Source: Mxb001 sp051007175 (lineage in GTDB: Bacteria > Actinomycetota > Actinomycetes > S36-B12). From it: DNA of 21,067 nt. The stretch is from positions 1-21,067 of the forward strand of contig JBPCSL010000142.1 in NCBI GenBank assembly GCA_051007175.1, in the 5' to 3' direction. The notes under the pieces are model-generated. The model had not been told where the DNA came from, searched no databases, and saw only the letters and a list, made by a program, of their open reading frames with translations. This document shows positions 1 through 6,895 of the stretch, piece by piece (position 1 is the stretch's first letter; each line of letters starts with the position of its first letter). A program made the position numbers and the translations under genes.

Positions 1-774
1 GACGGCAAGGACGTCATTCTCGAGATCAAGGCCGGCGAGGGCGGCGAGGAGTCCGCGCTCTTCGCGGGCGACCTCCTGCGCATGTACCTGCGCTACGCCG
101 ACCAGCGCGGCTGGAGCACGGAGGTCATCGAGGCGGAGGAGTCCGATCTCGGCGGCTACCGCGACGTGGCCGTCGCCGTGAAGGCGCGCGGTGTCCCTGA
201 GCCTGGGGAGGCGCCGTACGCGCGGCTGAAGTTCGAGGGGGGCGTCCATCGGGTTCAGCGTGTGCCGGTCACCGAGTCGCAGGGCCGCATTCACACCTCG
301 GCGGCAGGCGTGCTCGTGCTCCCCGAGGCCGAGGAGGTCGACGTCACTATCGACCCCAATGACCTGCGCATCGATGTCTACCGCTCGTCGGGCCCGGGCG
401 GACAGAGCGTCAACACCACCGACTCGGCTGTGCGGATCACCCATCTGCCGACGGGCACCGTGGTCTCCTGCCAGAACGAGAAGAGTCAGCTGCAAAACCG
501 CGAGCAGGCCCTGCGCATTCTGCGCGCGCGACTTCTCGCCCTAGCCGAGGAGCAGGCGGCGCAGGAGGCCTCCGACAGCAGGCGCGCCCAGGTGCGCACC
601 GTGGATCGCAGCGAGCGCATCCGCACCTACAACTTCCCGGAGAACCGCATCAGCGATCATCGCTACGGCTACAAGGCCTACAACCTCGATCAGGTCCTGG
701 AGGGCGAGCTCGATCCCGTCATCCAGGCTTGCATCGAGGCCAGCGAGGCCGCAGCGATCGCGGAGGGCTCGTGA
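1..774 (+). CDS. prfA: Peptide chain release factor 1 (RF1), 5' end missing
   Basis: Terminates translation at UAA and UAG by hydrolysing peptidyl-tRNA in the ribosomal A site. The reading frame is open from base 1, so the N-terminal part of the protein lies outside the window; 257 residues are visible. The stop-codon recognition tripeptide is Pro-Val-Thr (265-273) inside VPVTESQGRIHTSA, which is the RF1 form (RF2 has SPF). The catalytic GGQ is at 397-405 inside SGPGGQSVNTTDSAVR. The C-terminal part (RIRTYNFPENRISDHR) is also typical of RF1. The last four bases overlap the prmC start, so the two are probably translationally coupled. PrmC methylates the Gln of this GGQ, so enzyme and substrate are adjacent. 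Identity is secure; only the N-terminus is unknown. Confidence 0.97.
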   Translation, partial: DGKDVILEIKAGEGGEESALFAGDLLRMYLRYADQRGWSTEVIEAEESDLGGYRDVAVAVKARGVPEPGEAPYARLKFEGGVHRVQRVPVTESQGRIHTSAAGVLVLPEAEEVDVTIDPNDLRIDVYRSSGPGGQSVNTTDSAVRITHLPTGTVVSCQNEKSQLQNREQALRILRARLLALAEEQAAQEASDSRRAQVRTVDRSERIRTYNFPENRISDHRYGYKAYNLDQVLEGELDPVIQACIEASEAAAIAEGS

Positions 775-1718
775 CATCCGGCTCCCTGCCGCCGGACCGG
801 GTGGTGGAGGGCTGGCTCTCCCTGCGCGATGTCCTCGCCGACGGGCAGCGCCGCCTCATGGCGGCCGGGGTTCCCTCGCCCGAGGTGGACGCGGCCCTGC
901 TGGCGGCGCATGTGATGGGAGTGCCGCGCGGACGGCTGCTCCTGCATGACCGCATGCCGGCGGACCTGCGCATGGCCTACGAGAGGCTGCTCACCCGCCG
1001 CATGGCGCGAGTCCCACTGCAGCACCTGCTCGGCAGCGCACCCTTCCGCACCATCGAGCTCTCGGTGGGGCCCGGTGTCTTCGTGCCACGGCCGGAGACC
1101 GAGCTGCTCGCCGGCGCCGCGATCGACGCGCTCAAGGCGCTTCCGCCTGAGGAGCGCATCGCCGTCGACCTGTGCGCAGGCTCAGGCGCCGTGGCTCTGG
1201 CCGTGGCCATCGAGACCGGCTCCTGCCGCGTGACCGCGGTCGAGCTCGACCCCGCCGCGGTGCGCTGGACCCGGGCGAACGTCGAGCGGCATGCGGATGC
1301 GCTGGCCAAGGCGCGCAGCGAGGTGCAGGTCGCCGAAGCCGATGCCACCCGCTGCGCAGGCCCCGCGGGGTCGCTGGCCGGGATGGCCGGCGAGGCCGCC
1401 GTCGTCACCATGAACCCTCCGTACGTGCCCCAGGGCGCCGTCGTGCGTGACCCCGAGGTGCGCGAGCACGATCCGCCGCGCGCCCTGTACGGCGGCCCCG
1501 ACGGTCTCGTGGTCACGCGCGGTGCCATCGACACTGCGGCCACACTCCTCCGTGCCGGCGGACTCGTCCTCATCGAGCACTCCGACGAGCAGGGGGAGTC
1601 GGCCGGCGAGTCCGGCGTCCCCGGGATCCTGCGGGCAGACTCGCGCTGGAGGGATGTCGCCGACCACCTTGACCTCGCGCGCAAGCCCCGCTTCACCACG
1701 GCGACCCGGAGCGCCTGA
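771..1718 (+). CDS. prmC: Release factor glutamine N5-methyltransferase (PrmC/HemK)
   Basis: S-adenosylmethionine-dependent methyltransferase that N5-methylates the Gln of the GGQ motif in release factors. It is 315 residues long. The N-terminal helical domain (about 15-85) binds the release factor. The SAM-binding loop is DLCAGSGAVALA, starting near residue 133, and the catalytic NPPY motif is at 215-218, which distinguishes Gln/Asn/Ade N-methyltransferases from others. FVPRPETE before the SAM domain is the usual PrmC signature. I chose the GTG at 771 because it overlaps the prfA stop (GTGA) and has GGAGGG at 762-767, although the spacing is short. The frame stays open upstream to an ATG at 729 inside prfA, which is less likely. 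The downstream gene begins one base after the stop. Confidence 0.93.
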   Translation: MTSGSLPPDRVVEGWLSLRDVLADGQRRLMAAGVPSPEVDAALLAAHVMGVPRGRLLLHDRMPADLRMAYERLLTRRMARVPLQHLLGSAPFRTIELSVGPGVFVPRPETELLAGAAIDALKALPPEERIAVDLCAGSGAVALAVAIETGSCRVTAVELDPAAVRWTRANVERHADALAKARSEVQVAEADATRCAGPAGSLAGMAGEAAVVTMNPPYVPQGAVVRDPEVREHDPPRALYGGPDGLVVTRGAIDTAATLLRAGGLVLIEHSDEQGESAGESGVPGILRADSRWRDVADHLDLARKPRFTTATRSA

Positions 1719-1719
1719 C

Positions 1720-2376
1720 ATGTCGCTGCGCATCGACGTGGGCACTGCGCCCTCGCCGGCGCGGACGCGCGGCGTGACGGCGGCCACCGCGGCCCTGCGG
1801 CGTGGCGAGCTCGTGGTGCTGCCCACGGAGTCCATGTACGGCGTCGCCGCCGACGCGTTCTCCGCCCGCGGCATCGAGCAGTTGCGCGAAATCAAGGGCC
1901 GCGGGCCGACGTTCCCGATCGGGGTCCTCGTGGGGTCGGTGCGCACCGTCGACGGGCTGGCCAGCGGAATCTCCCCGGAGGGTCGCGCGCTCATCGCCGC
2001 GTTCTGGCCCGGGCCACTCACCCTCGTCGTGCGCGAGCAGCCCACGCTCGCCTGGGATCTCGGCGGGTCGTCGGGGACGGTCTCGTTGCGCATGCCCTTG
2101 CATCCCGTCGCCCTCGACGTGCTCAACGCCGCGGGTCCTCTGGCCGTCACCGGCGCTCACGCGGCGGGAGACGTCCCTACGCGCACCTGCGACGAGGCAG
2201 AAGAGAAGCTCGGCGAGGACGTGGCCCTCTACCTGGATGCCGGGCCCTGCTCCGCCGAGCAGCCCAGTGCCATTGTCGACCTCACGGGGGATGTCCCGGT
2301 GCTGCTGCGCGAGGGAGCCTTCGATTTCGAGGCCCTGCGGGCGGTCTGCCCGGAGCTCATCCGCCTGGAGACGTAG
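1720..2376 (+). CDS. Sua5/YwlC/TsaC-family protein, L-threonylcarbamoyladenylate synthase-like
   Basis: Family members make threonylcarbamoyl-AMP from threonine, bicarbonate and ATP for the t6A37 modification of ANN-decoding tRNAs. The protein is 218 residues, a single YrdC domain without the C-terminal Sua5 domain. Visible family features are LPTESMYGVAADAF (about 34-47), the KGR element with Lys59 and Arg61, and FWPGPLTLVV. The usual TSANxSG segment reads TGAHAAG here, so the Ser and Asn of the Lys-Arg-Ser-Asn active-site set are replaced by Gly145 and His147. It may therefore be a divergent or altered-function member. The ATG at 1720 lies one base after the prmC stop, with GGAG about nine bases upstream. 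Position between prmC and the WecA gene matches Rv1301 of M. tuberculosis. Family is sure; enzymatic activity is not. Confidence 0.88.
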   Translation: MSLRIDVGTAPSPARTRGVTAATAALRRGELVVLPTESMYGVAADAFSARGIEQLREIKGRGPTFPIGVLVGSVRTVDGLASGISPEGRALIAAFWPGPLTLVVREQPTLAWDLGGSSGTVSLRMPLHPVALDVLNAAGPLAVTGAHAAGDVPTRTCDEAEEKLGEDVALYLDAGPCSAEQPSAIVDLTGDVPVLLREGAFDFEALRAVCPELIRLET

Positions 2377-2404
2377 ACTCCCCGCAGGCCAGCGAGGGAG
2401 AGAC

Positions 2405-3679
2405 ATGGACGCGGAAACGCCGTTCTGGGGACCGGACTTCGGGCAACTGCAGGCAGAGGACCCGGAGATCGCCGGCATCCTGCTGTCGGAGCTCGAGCGG
2501 GCACGCGGCGGCCTGCAGCTCATTGCGAGCGAGAACTTCACGTCACCGGCTGTGCTGGCCGCGCTCGGTTCCACGCTGAGCAATAAGTACGCCGAGGGGT
2601 ATCCGGGCAAGCGCTACTACGGCGGCTGCGCCGAGGTCGACAAGGCGGAGATCATCGGCATCGAGCGCGCCAAGGAGCTCTTCGGCGCGGAGCACGCCAA
2701 CCTCCAGCCGCACAGTGGCGCGAGCGCCAACCTCGCGGCGTACGGCGCCTTTGTGAAGCCCGGCGAGACGGTGCTCGCGATGAGCCTCCCGCACGGGGGG
2801 CACCTCACCCACGGCTCCAAGGTGAACTTCTCCGGCAAGTGGTTCGAGGTGGTGTCGTACGGGGTGCGCGAGGACACGGAGCTCATCGACTACGACGAGG
2901 TCCGCAGCATTGCCCGCCAGCACCAGCCGAAGCTCATCATTTGCGGGGCGACGGCCTACCCGCGCCTCATCGACTTCGCGGCCTTCCGCGAGATCGCGGA
3001 CGAGGTCGGGGCCATTCTCATGGTGGATGCCGCGCACTTCATCGGGCTCGTGGCCGGGAAGGCGATTCCCAGCCCGGTGCCCTATGCCGACGTCGTCACC
3101 TTCACCACGCACAAGGTCCTGCGCGGGCCGCGCGGCGGGATGATCCTGTGCAAGGCCGAGCACGCCGCGGCGATCGACAAGGCGGTCTTCCCGATGATGC
3201 AGGGCGGGCCTCTCATGCACTCCGTGGCCGCCAAGGCCGTGGCCCTCAAGGAGGCCATGACGCCGGAGTACCAGGCCTACACCTCGCAGGTCGTGCGCAA
3301 CGCTCAGGCGCTGAGCGCGGCACTCGCGGAGCAGGGCATGCGACCGGTGAGCGGGGGCACCGACACCCACCTCGCGCTCATTGATCTGCGCGGAGTCGGC
3401 GTCACCGGAGCGGAAGCCGAGGTGCGCTGTGATGAGGCGCGCATCACCTTGAACAAGAACGCCATTCCCTACGATCCGCAGCCCCCCGCCGTCGCCTCGG
3501 GCATCCGGGTGGGCACGCCCTCGGTGACCACGCAGGGCATGGGGGAGCCCGAGATGGCCGAGATCGGCCGGCTCATCGGCCGCGCGGTGACCGATCCGGC
3601 CTCGGCCCCGATCGTGGCGGCCGAAGTGAGCGCCCTGGTGTCCCGCTTCCCCGCCTACGCCGAGCCTGTCACCGTCTAG
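2405..3679 (+). CDS. glyA: Serine hydroxymethyltransferase
   Basis: PLP enzyme that interconverts serine and glycine while charging tetrahydrofolate with a one-carbon unit; cytosolic. It is 424 residues, normal for the family. Early motifs are LIASENFTSPAVLAALGS and NKYAEGYPGKRYYGGC. The cofactor Asp-Ala-His segment is MVDAAHFIGLVAG. The PLP lysine is Lys237 in FTTHKVLRGPRGGM (3101-3142). The C-terminal region contains the expected LNKNAIPYD and GIRVGTPSVTTQGM. The frame is open further upstream, but the ATG at 2405 follows a good GAGGGAGA ribosome-binding site (2393-2400) and gives the usual N-terminus; anything earlier would run inside the Sua5-like gene. It lies 28 bases after that gene and two bases before the WecA-type gene, so it is probably part of the same transcript. 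Confidence 0.97.
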   Translation: MDAETPFWGPDFGQLQAEDPEIAGILLSELERARGGLQLIASENFTSPAVLAALGSTLSNKYAEGYPGKRYYGGCAEVDKAEIIGIERAKELFGAEHANLQPHSGASANLAAYGAFVKPGETVLAMSLPHGGHLTHGSKVNFSGKWFEVVSYGVREDTELIDYDEVRSIARQHQPKLIICGATAYPRLIDFAAFREIADEVGAILMVDAAHFIGLVAGKAIPSPVPYADVVTFTTHKVLRGPRGGMILCKAEHAAAIDKAVFPMMQGGPLMHSVAAKAVALKEAMTPEYQAYTSQVVRNAQALSAALAEQGMRPVSGGTDTHLALIDLRGVGVTGAEAEVRCDEARITLNKNAIPYDPQPPAVASGIRVGTPSVTTQGMGEPEMAEIGRLIGRAVTDPASAPIVAAEVSALVSRFPAYAEPVTV

Positions 3680-3681
3680 TC

Positions 3682-4809
3682 GTGCGCGAATACCTCCTCT
3701 GCCTCGCGGCAGCGGCGGCCGTCACCTACCTGACGATGCCGCTGGCGCGGGCCCTGGCGCTGCGCTGGGGCGCCATGGCGGAGGTGCGCGACCGCGACGT
3801 CCATGACGCGCCGACCCCGCGGCTGGGCGGCCTCGCCATGCTGGCGGGCCTCCTCGCCGGCATGCTGCTCGCGAGCAAGCTGCCGCAGATGAGCTCGGTC
3901 TTCACGGGGTCCGATCGGGCGCCGGTGGCCCTGCTGTCGGGAGTCGCGATCATCGTGGCCCTCGGCATGGTGGACGATCGATGGGGGCTCGCGGCGCCCA
4001 CGAAGCTCGCCGGACAGGTGCTCGCCGCGGCGGTCATGGCAGTGCAGGGCATCTCCATCATCTGGCTGCCCTTCGGCGGCACCCTCGTGCTGGATCCCGT
4101 GACGAGCGTCATGCTCACGGTGTTCGTCGTGCTCGTGTGCATCAACGCCATCAACATGGTCGACGGGCTCGATGGCCTGGCCGCCGGCATCGTGGGCATC
4201 GCCGCGCTGGGATTCTTCGCCTACTCCTACCTGCTGTCGGCCGAGATCGGCTTCGAGCGAGCCACCCTGGCCACCCTCATCTCCGCGCTGCTCGTCGGCA
4301 TGTGCGCAGGCTTCCTGCCCTACAACTCCTACCCCGCGCGCATCTTCATGGGTGATACCGGCTCGATGCTCCTGGGATTCCTGCTCGCGGCCGCGATCAT
4401 CACGCTGTCGGGCCAGGTGGATCCGAGCGCTATCGAGGGAGGCACCCTGCTGCCCGCGCTGCTGCCGATCCTCCTGCCGCTCGCCGTACTGATCCTGCCG
4501 TTCCTGGACCTCGCCCTGGCGGTGCTACGGCGTACACGACGCGGACGATCTCCCTTCGCCCCGGACAAGCAGCACCTGCACCACCGCCTACTGGAGATGG
4601 GCCACTCGCAGCGGCGCACCGTGCTGCTCATGTACGCCTGGACCGCCGTCGTCGCGGCCGCTGCCTTCGCCATGGCGTTCATCCCGGTGGCCTACGGGCT
4701 GCTGATCCTCGTCCTCGGCACCCTGGTCGTGGCCTACCTGGCGCTGCTGCCGCGCATCCGCAAGAGCCGGCAGCGCGCGGCCGAGAAGCGGGAGCGCGCC
4801 GGCGCCTGA
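3682..4809 (+). CDS. wecA: Undecaprenyl/decaprenyl-phosphate N-acetylhexosamine-1-phosphate transferase (WecA/Rfe/TagO family)
   Basis: Integral membrane enzyme that transfers GlcNAc-1-phosphate (or a related sugar phosphate) from a UDP-sugar to polyprenyl phosphate, the first lipid-linked step in making a cell-wall glycopolymer or linker. It is 375 residues with about ten or eleven hydrophobic segments. Family motifs in order: DAPTPRLGGLAM near residue 42; MVDDRWGL with Asp98-Asp99; INMVDGLDGLAAG with Asp161; GDTGSMLLG from 224; and the cytoplasmic loop HLHHRLLEMGHSQRR from 298. The HLHHR motif marks the WecA/TagO branch and is not MraY-like. The start is the GTG at 3682, two bases after the glyA stop with no clear ribosome-binding site, so translation is probably coupled. 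The homologue rfe (Rv1302) sits in the same position in M. tuberculosis. The exact sugar and polymer cannot be read from sequence. Confidence 0.93.
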   Translation: MREYLLCLAAAAAVTYLTMPLARALALRWGAMAEVRDRDVHDAPTPRLGGLAMLAGLLAGMLLASKLPQMSSVFTGSDRAPVALLSGVAIIVALGMVDDRWGLAAPTKLAGQVLAAAVMAVQGISIIWLPFGGTLVLDPVTSVMLTVFVVLVCINAINMVDGLDGLAAGIVGIAALGFFAYSYLLSAEIGFERATLATLISALLVGMCAGFLPYNSYPARIFMGDTGSMLLGFLLAAAIITLSGQVDPSAIEGGTLLPALLPILLPLAVLILPFLDLALAVLRRTRRGRSPFAPDKQHLHHRLLEMGHSQRRTVLLMYAWTAVVAAAAFAMAFIPVAYGLLILVLGTLVVAYLALLPRIRKSRQRAAEKRERAGA

Positions 4810-4824
4810 CAGCCACCCCCTGCG

Positions 4825-4882
4825 CCTTAGTTCCGTGAACGGTTGGAAATCCGCCGAAGAGCCAACCATTCGGGGAACTAGG
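4825..4882. repeat. Long imperfect inverted repeat between wecA and the atp operon
   Basis: The left arm (4825-4846) and right arm (4862-4882) are complementary over about 21 positions around a 15-base centre. The outer block pairs CCTTAGTTCC with GGAACTAGG (one bulged T), and the inner block pairs GGTTGG with CCAACC; there are two mismatches and one possible G-U pair. It starts 15 bases after the wecA stop and is more A/T-rich than the surrounding genes. No T-run follows, so a classic intrinsic terminator is not evident. It could be a terminator without a U-tract, a regulatory RNA hairpin at the end of the upstream transcript, or a protein-binding dyad ahead of the atp promoter. Confidence 0.7.
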
Positions 4883-4922
4883 ACGGGAGGTGGAGGGGCG
4901 ACCCGGCCGGGCCGAGGGCCTT

Positions 4923-4951
4923 TTGCGGTCCCCCCGCAGCCTCGGTAGCGT
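4923..4951 (+). promoter_or_regulatory. Candidate promoter of the atp operon
   Basis: TTGCGG (4923-4928) and TAGCGT (4946-4951) are separated by exactly 17 bases, a good fit to an actinobacterial housekeeping-sigma promoter (TTGnnn, TAnnnT). Transcription would start near 4958, giving a leader of about 22 bases with the AAGGAG ribosome-binding site at 4970-4975 before the ATG at 4980. A five-base-pair dyad (TGCGG/CCGCA, 4924-4938) overlaps the -35 element and spacer. This is a sequence match only. Confidence 0.5.
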
Positions 4952-4979
4952 GAGGCAGGTCCCCGTCGCAAGGAGTCCC

Positions 4980-5402
4980 ATGCCCTCGATCGACCGCCTC
5001 GTGCTGCGGGTCGCCGTCCCGGTGACCGTGGCGGTAGGGGCGATCGCGGCGGTCATCGGGGCCCTGGTGGCCGCGGACGCGGGGAAGGCCCTGCTGGGGG
5101 CAGCCCTGGGCACCCTCATCGTGGTGGCCTTCTTCACGGTCGGCCAGATCATCGTGGGCAATGTGCTGCGGACGAACCCCCAGATGGCGATGACGGTGGC
5201 CCTCATGGTCTACCTCATCAAGATCGGGGTGCTCCTCGTCTTCATCATCCTCTTCCAGGGGACGACGGCGTTCGACACCAAGGTCTTCGCCCTGACGGTG
5301 CTCGCCTGCACCCTCGCGTGGACGGCCGCGGAGGTCTGGGTCTTCGCCCGCACGAAGGTCCTCGTCATCGAGCCGAACCCTCCCTCGGATGGCCGCTCGT
5401 GA
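4980..5402 (+). CDS. AtpI-like four-helix membrane protein preceding atpB
   Basis: Small integral membrane protein of 140 residues with four predicted transmembrane helices at roughly 8-32, 36-60, 69-92 and 101-122 and a short polar C-terminus. Genes of this type precede atpB in many bacteria (Rv1303 in M. tuberculosis). AtpI proteins have been linked to c-ring assembly and, with AtpZ, to Mg2+ supply, but sequence conservation is low and the function here is inferred from topology and position. The ATG at 4980 is preceded by AAGGAG at 4970-4975 with four-base spacing. The frame is open further upstream without a matching ribosome-binding site. It is the first gene after the candidate promoter and its stop overlaps the next start (TGATG). 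Confidence 0.82.
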   Translation: MPSIDRLVLRVAVPVTVAVGAIAAVIGALVAADAGKALLGAALGTLIVVAFFTVGQIIVGNVLRTNPQMAMTVALMVYLIKIGVLLVFIILFQGTTAFDTKVFALTVLACTLAWTAAEVWVFARTKVLVIEPNPPSDGRS

Positions 5403-5719
5403 TGGGCTCGCGTGAGGCGAATGAGTCACGTGTGCCGGAAGAGAAGGACGGCTGGCGAGGCGGCGACACGGCCTGGATCATCGTGAGCCACCTCACCACC
5501 GGGATCCTCCTGTACGCCGGCATCGGGTGGCTGCTGTCCTTGTGGCTCGGTCATGCCCCCCTCCTGATCGCGGTCGGCGCCCTCCTCGGTATGTTCCTGT
5601 CGATCTACCTCATCCACCGACGCCTCGAGGCGACCGAGAGCCCACTCCGGGAGGGACAGGCCGTGCCAGACCGTGCGACCCGCATCCTGCGCGGGCACCG
5701 GCGTGGAGGCTCATCGTGA
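5402..5719 (+). CDS. AtpZ/AtpI-family small membrane protein
   Basis: 105-residue protein with a charged N-terminus and two hydrophobic helices (about 24-47 and 51-71), followed by RRLEATESP and a basic tail. The pattern of a Gly-rich first helix, a short WLGHAPLL turn, and a second helix with GALLGMF matches the AtpZ-type F0F1 accessory family. AtpZ with AtpI has been proposed to form a Mg2+ transporter serving the ATP synthase; this role is inferred. The start is the ATG at 5402, overlapping the preceding stop by one base; the GTG immediately before it (5399) is an alternative. Its last four bases overlap the atpB GTG start. AtpZ is more often placed before AtpI, whereas here the four-helix gene comes first. 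Confidence 0.75.
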   Translation: MGSREANESRVPEEKDGWRGGDTAWIIVSHLTTGILLYAGIGWLLSLWLGHAPLLIAVGALLGMFLSIYLIHRRLEATESPLREGQAVPDRATRILRGHRRGGSS

Positions 5720-6552
5720 GCGCGAGTGCGATCCTTGCCTCGGGTGGCCTGAACTGCCATTTCGAGAACGCCGCGGACCCGTGCGGATTCCCCGCCCCGG
5801 GTGCGGAGATCTTCTTCTTCGACAACCTCACGCAGTGGGAGGTCTTCGGGACGACGGTCGGGATCAACAAGGTCACCATCCTCATCGCGCTCTCAGTCAT
5901 CGTCATCCTCGGCTTCTTCCTCTACGCCTTCCGGCGGCCGCAGGTGGTCCCGCGTGGCGCACAGAACGTCGGGGAGATGGGCTACCTCTTCATCCGCGAC
6001 GGCATCGCCCGCGATGTCATCGGCAAGCAGGGCGACAAGTTCGTCCCCTTCCTCTTCACCTTCTTCTTCCTCGTGTGGGTCTTCAACGTCCTGGGGATCA
6101 TTCCCTTCGCCCAGTTCCCCGTCACGAGCGTGTTTGCCATCCCCGTGGCCTTCGCCCTCATCGTGTACTTCACCTGGGTGCCGCTGGGCGTCTACCGCCA
6201 GGGCTTCGGCGGCTTCTTCAAGAACATGCTCTTCCCGCCGGGCGTGCCCAAGGCGATGTACGTGCTCCTGGCGCCCATCGAGTTCATCTCCAACATCATC
6301 GTGCGGCCGTTCACTCACGCGGTCCGTCTCTTCGCCAACATGTTCGCCGGCCACCTGCTGATTGCGACCTTCAGCATCGCGGCGTTCTACCTCCTGAGCT
6401 TCACCGTCATCGGGATCCTCGGATCCGTAGCCTCGTTTGCGATGGCAGTGATCCTGACGGCCTTCGAGCTGCTCATCCAGGCACTCCAGGCCTACATCTT
6501 CACCCTGCTTGCCGCCGTCTACATCAGTAGCGCGGTGCATGCGGAGCACTGA
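5716..6552 (+). CDS. atpB: ATP synthase Fo subunit a
   Basis: Membrane subunit that provides the proton half-channels next to the c-ring. It is 278 residues. The essential arginine is Arg204 in the segment THAVRLFANMFAGHLL, equivalent to Arg210 of E. coli subunit a. The family signatures PIEFISNIIVRPFTHAVR and FELLIQALQAYIFTLLAAVYI are both present. The start is a GTG at 5716, overlapping the upstream stop (GTGA), with GGAGG at 5705-5709 six bases upstream. The N-terminal region before the first helix contains Cys14 and Cys23, which would lie outside the membrane. It is part of the atp operon, with a 98-base gap before atpE. Confidence 0.97.
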   Translation: MSASAILASGGLNCHFENAADPCGFPAPGAEIFFFDNLTQWEVFGTTVGINKVTILIALSVIVILGFFLYAFRRPQVVPRGAQNVGEMGYLFIRDGIARDVIGKQGDKFVPFLFTFFFLVWVFNVLGIIPFAQFPVTSVFAIPVAFALIVYFTWVPLGVYRQGFGGFFKNMLFPPGVPKAMYVLLAPIEFISNIIVRPFTHAVRLFANMFAGHLLIATFSIAAFYLLSFTVIGILGSVASFAMAVILTAFELLIQALQAYIFTLLAAVYISSAVHAEH

Positions 6553-6607
6553 GCACGACGAGCACGACCAGCCCTTATAACTGAATCAGCCCCAGCAATG
6601 ACCAGAC

Positions 6608-6631
6608 CCGGGTCCGCGAGACTCGGCCCGG
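6608..6631 (+). promoter_or_regulatory. GC-rich hairpin in the atpB-atpE spacer
   Basis: CCGGG-t-CCG (6608-6616) pairs with CGG-CCCGG (6624-6631) around a seven-base loop (CGAGACT). That is an eight-base-pair stem with one bulged T, ending 8 bases before the AAGGA ribosome-binding site (6640-6644) of atpE. The rest of the 98-base spacer holds an A/T-rich patch (TTATAACTGAAT, 6575-6586) and no gene. A stem at this place could stabilise or process the mRNA so that subunit c is made in excess; that role is inference. Confidence 0.5.
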
Positions 6632-6650
6632 AAACCACGAAGGACAGGAC

Positions 6651-6887
6651 ATGTCGCTCCTCGCTGAGATTTACGGCTCCATCGGCTCCGTCGGCTACGG
6701 CCTCGCCGCCATCGGTCCCGGCATCGGCATCGGCATCATCTTCGGCCAGGGCGTGCAGGCCATGGCCCGCCAGCCCGAGGCCTACGGCATGATCCGGCAG
6801 AACATGCTGCTGGGCTTCGCCCTGGCTGAGGCACTTGCCCTCATCGGCTTCGTCGTGCCGTTCGTCTACGGCGCCGGCCCTGCCTGA
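6651..6887 (+). CDS. atpE: ATP synthase Fo subunit c
   Basis: Proteolipid of the rotating c-ring, 78 residues, two transmembrane helices in a hairpin. Helix 1 carries the glycine motif (IGPGIGIGIIFG, about 21-32). The polar loop is ARQPEA (39-44), which contacts the gamma and epsilon subunits. The ion-binding carboxylate is Glu60 in GFALAEALALIGF. The residue after Glu60 is Ala, without the Ser/Thr pair seen in sodium-binding c-rings, so a proton-coupled enzyme is expected. The ATG at 6651 is preceded by AAGGA at 6640-6644 with six-base spacing. There is a longer than usual gap to atpB, containing a hairpin, and an eight-base gap to atpF. Confidence 0.97.
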   Translation: MSLLAEIYGSIGSVGYGLAAIGPGIGIGIIFGQGVQAMARQPEAYGMIRQNMLLGFALAEALALIGFVVPFVYGAGPA

Positions 6888-6895
6888 GCTGCGCC

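Noticed and set aside
4905..4924. Intrinsic terminator before the atp operon (GGCC stems followed by TTTT)
   Set aside because: The stem is only four base pairs and the T-run has four bases, the last of which belong to the candidate -35 element.
6575..6581. TATAAC-like -10 element for a separate atpE promoter
   Set aside because: No -35 match at 16-19 bases upstream and the spacer continues a tight operon; kept only as an A/T-rich patch.
6651..6887. Possible sodium-driven ATP synthase, or mycobacterial-type diarylquinoline site in subunit c
   Set aside because: Ala follows Glu60, without the Ser/Thr needed for sodium binding, and the surrounding residues differ from M. tuberculosis AtpE.
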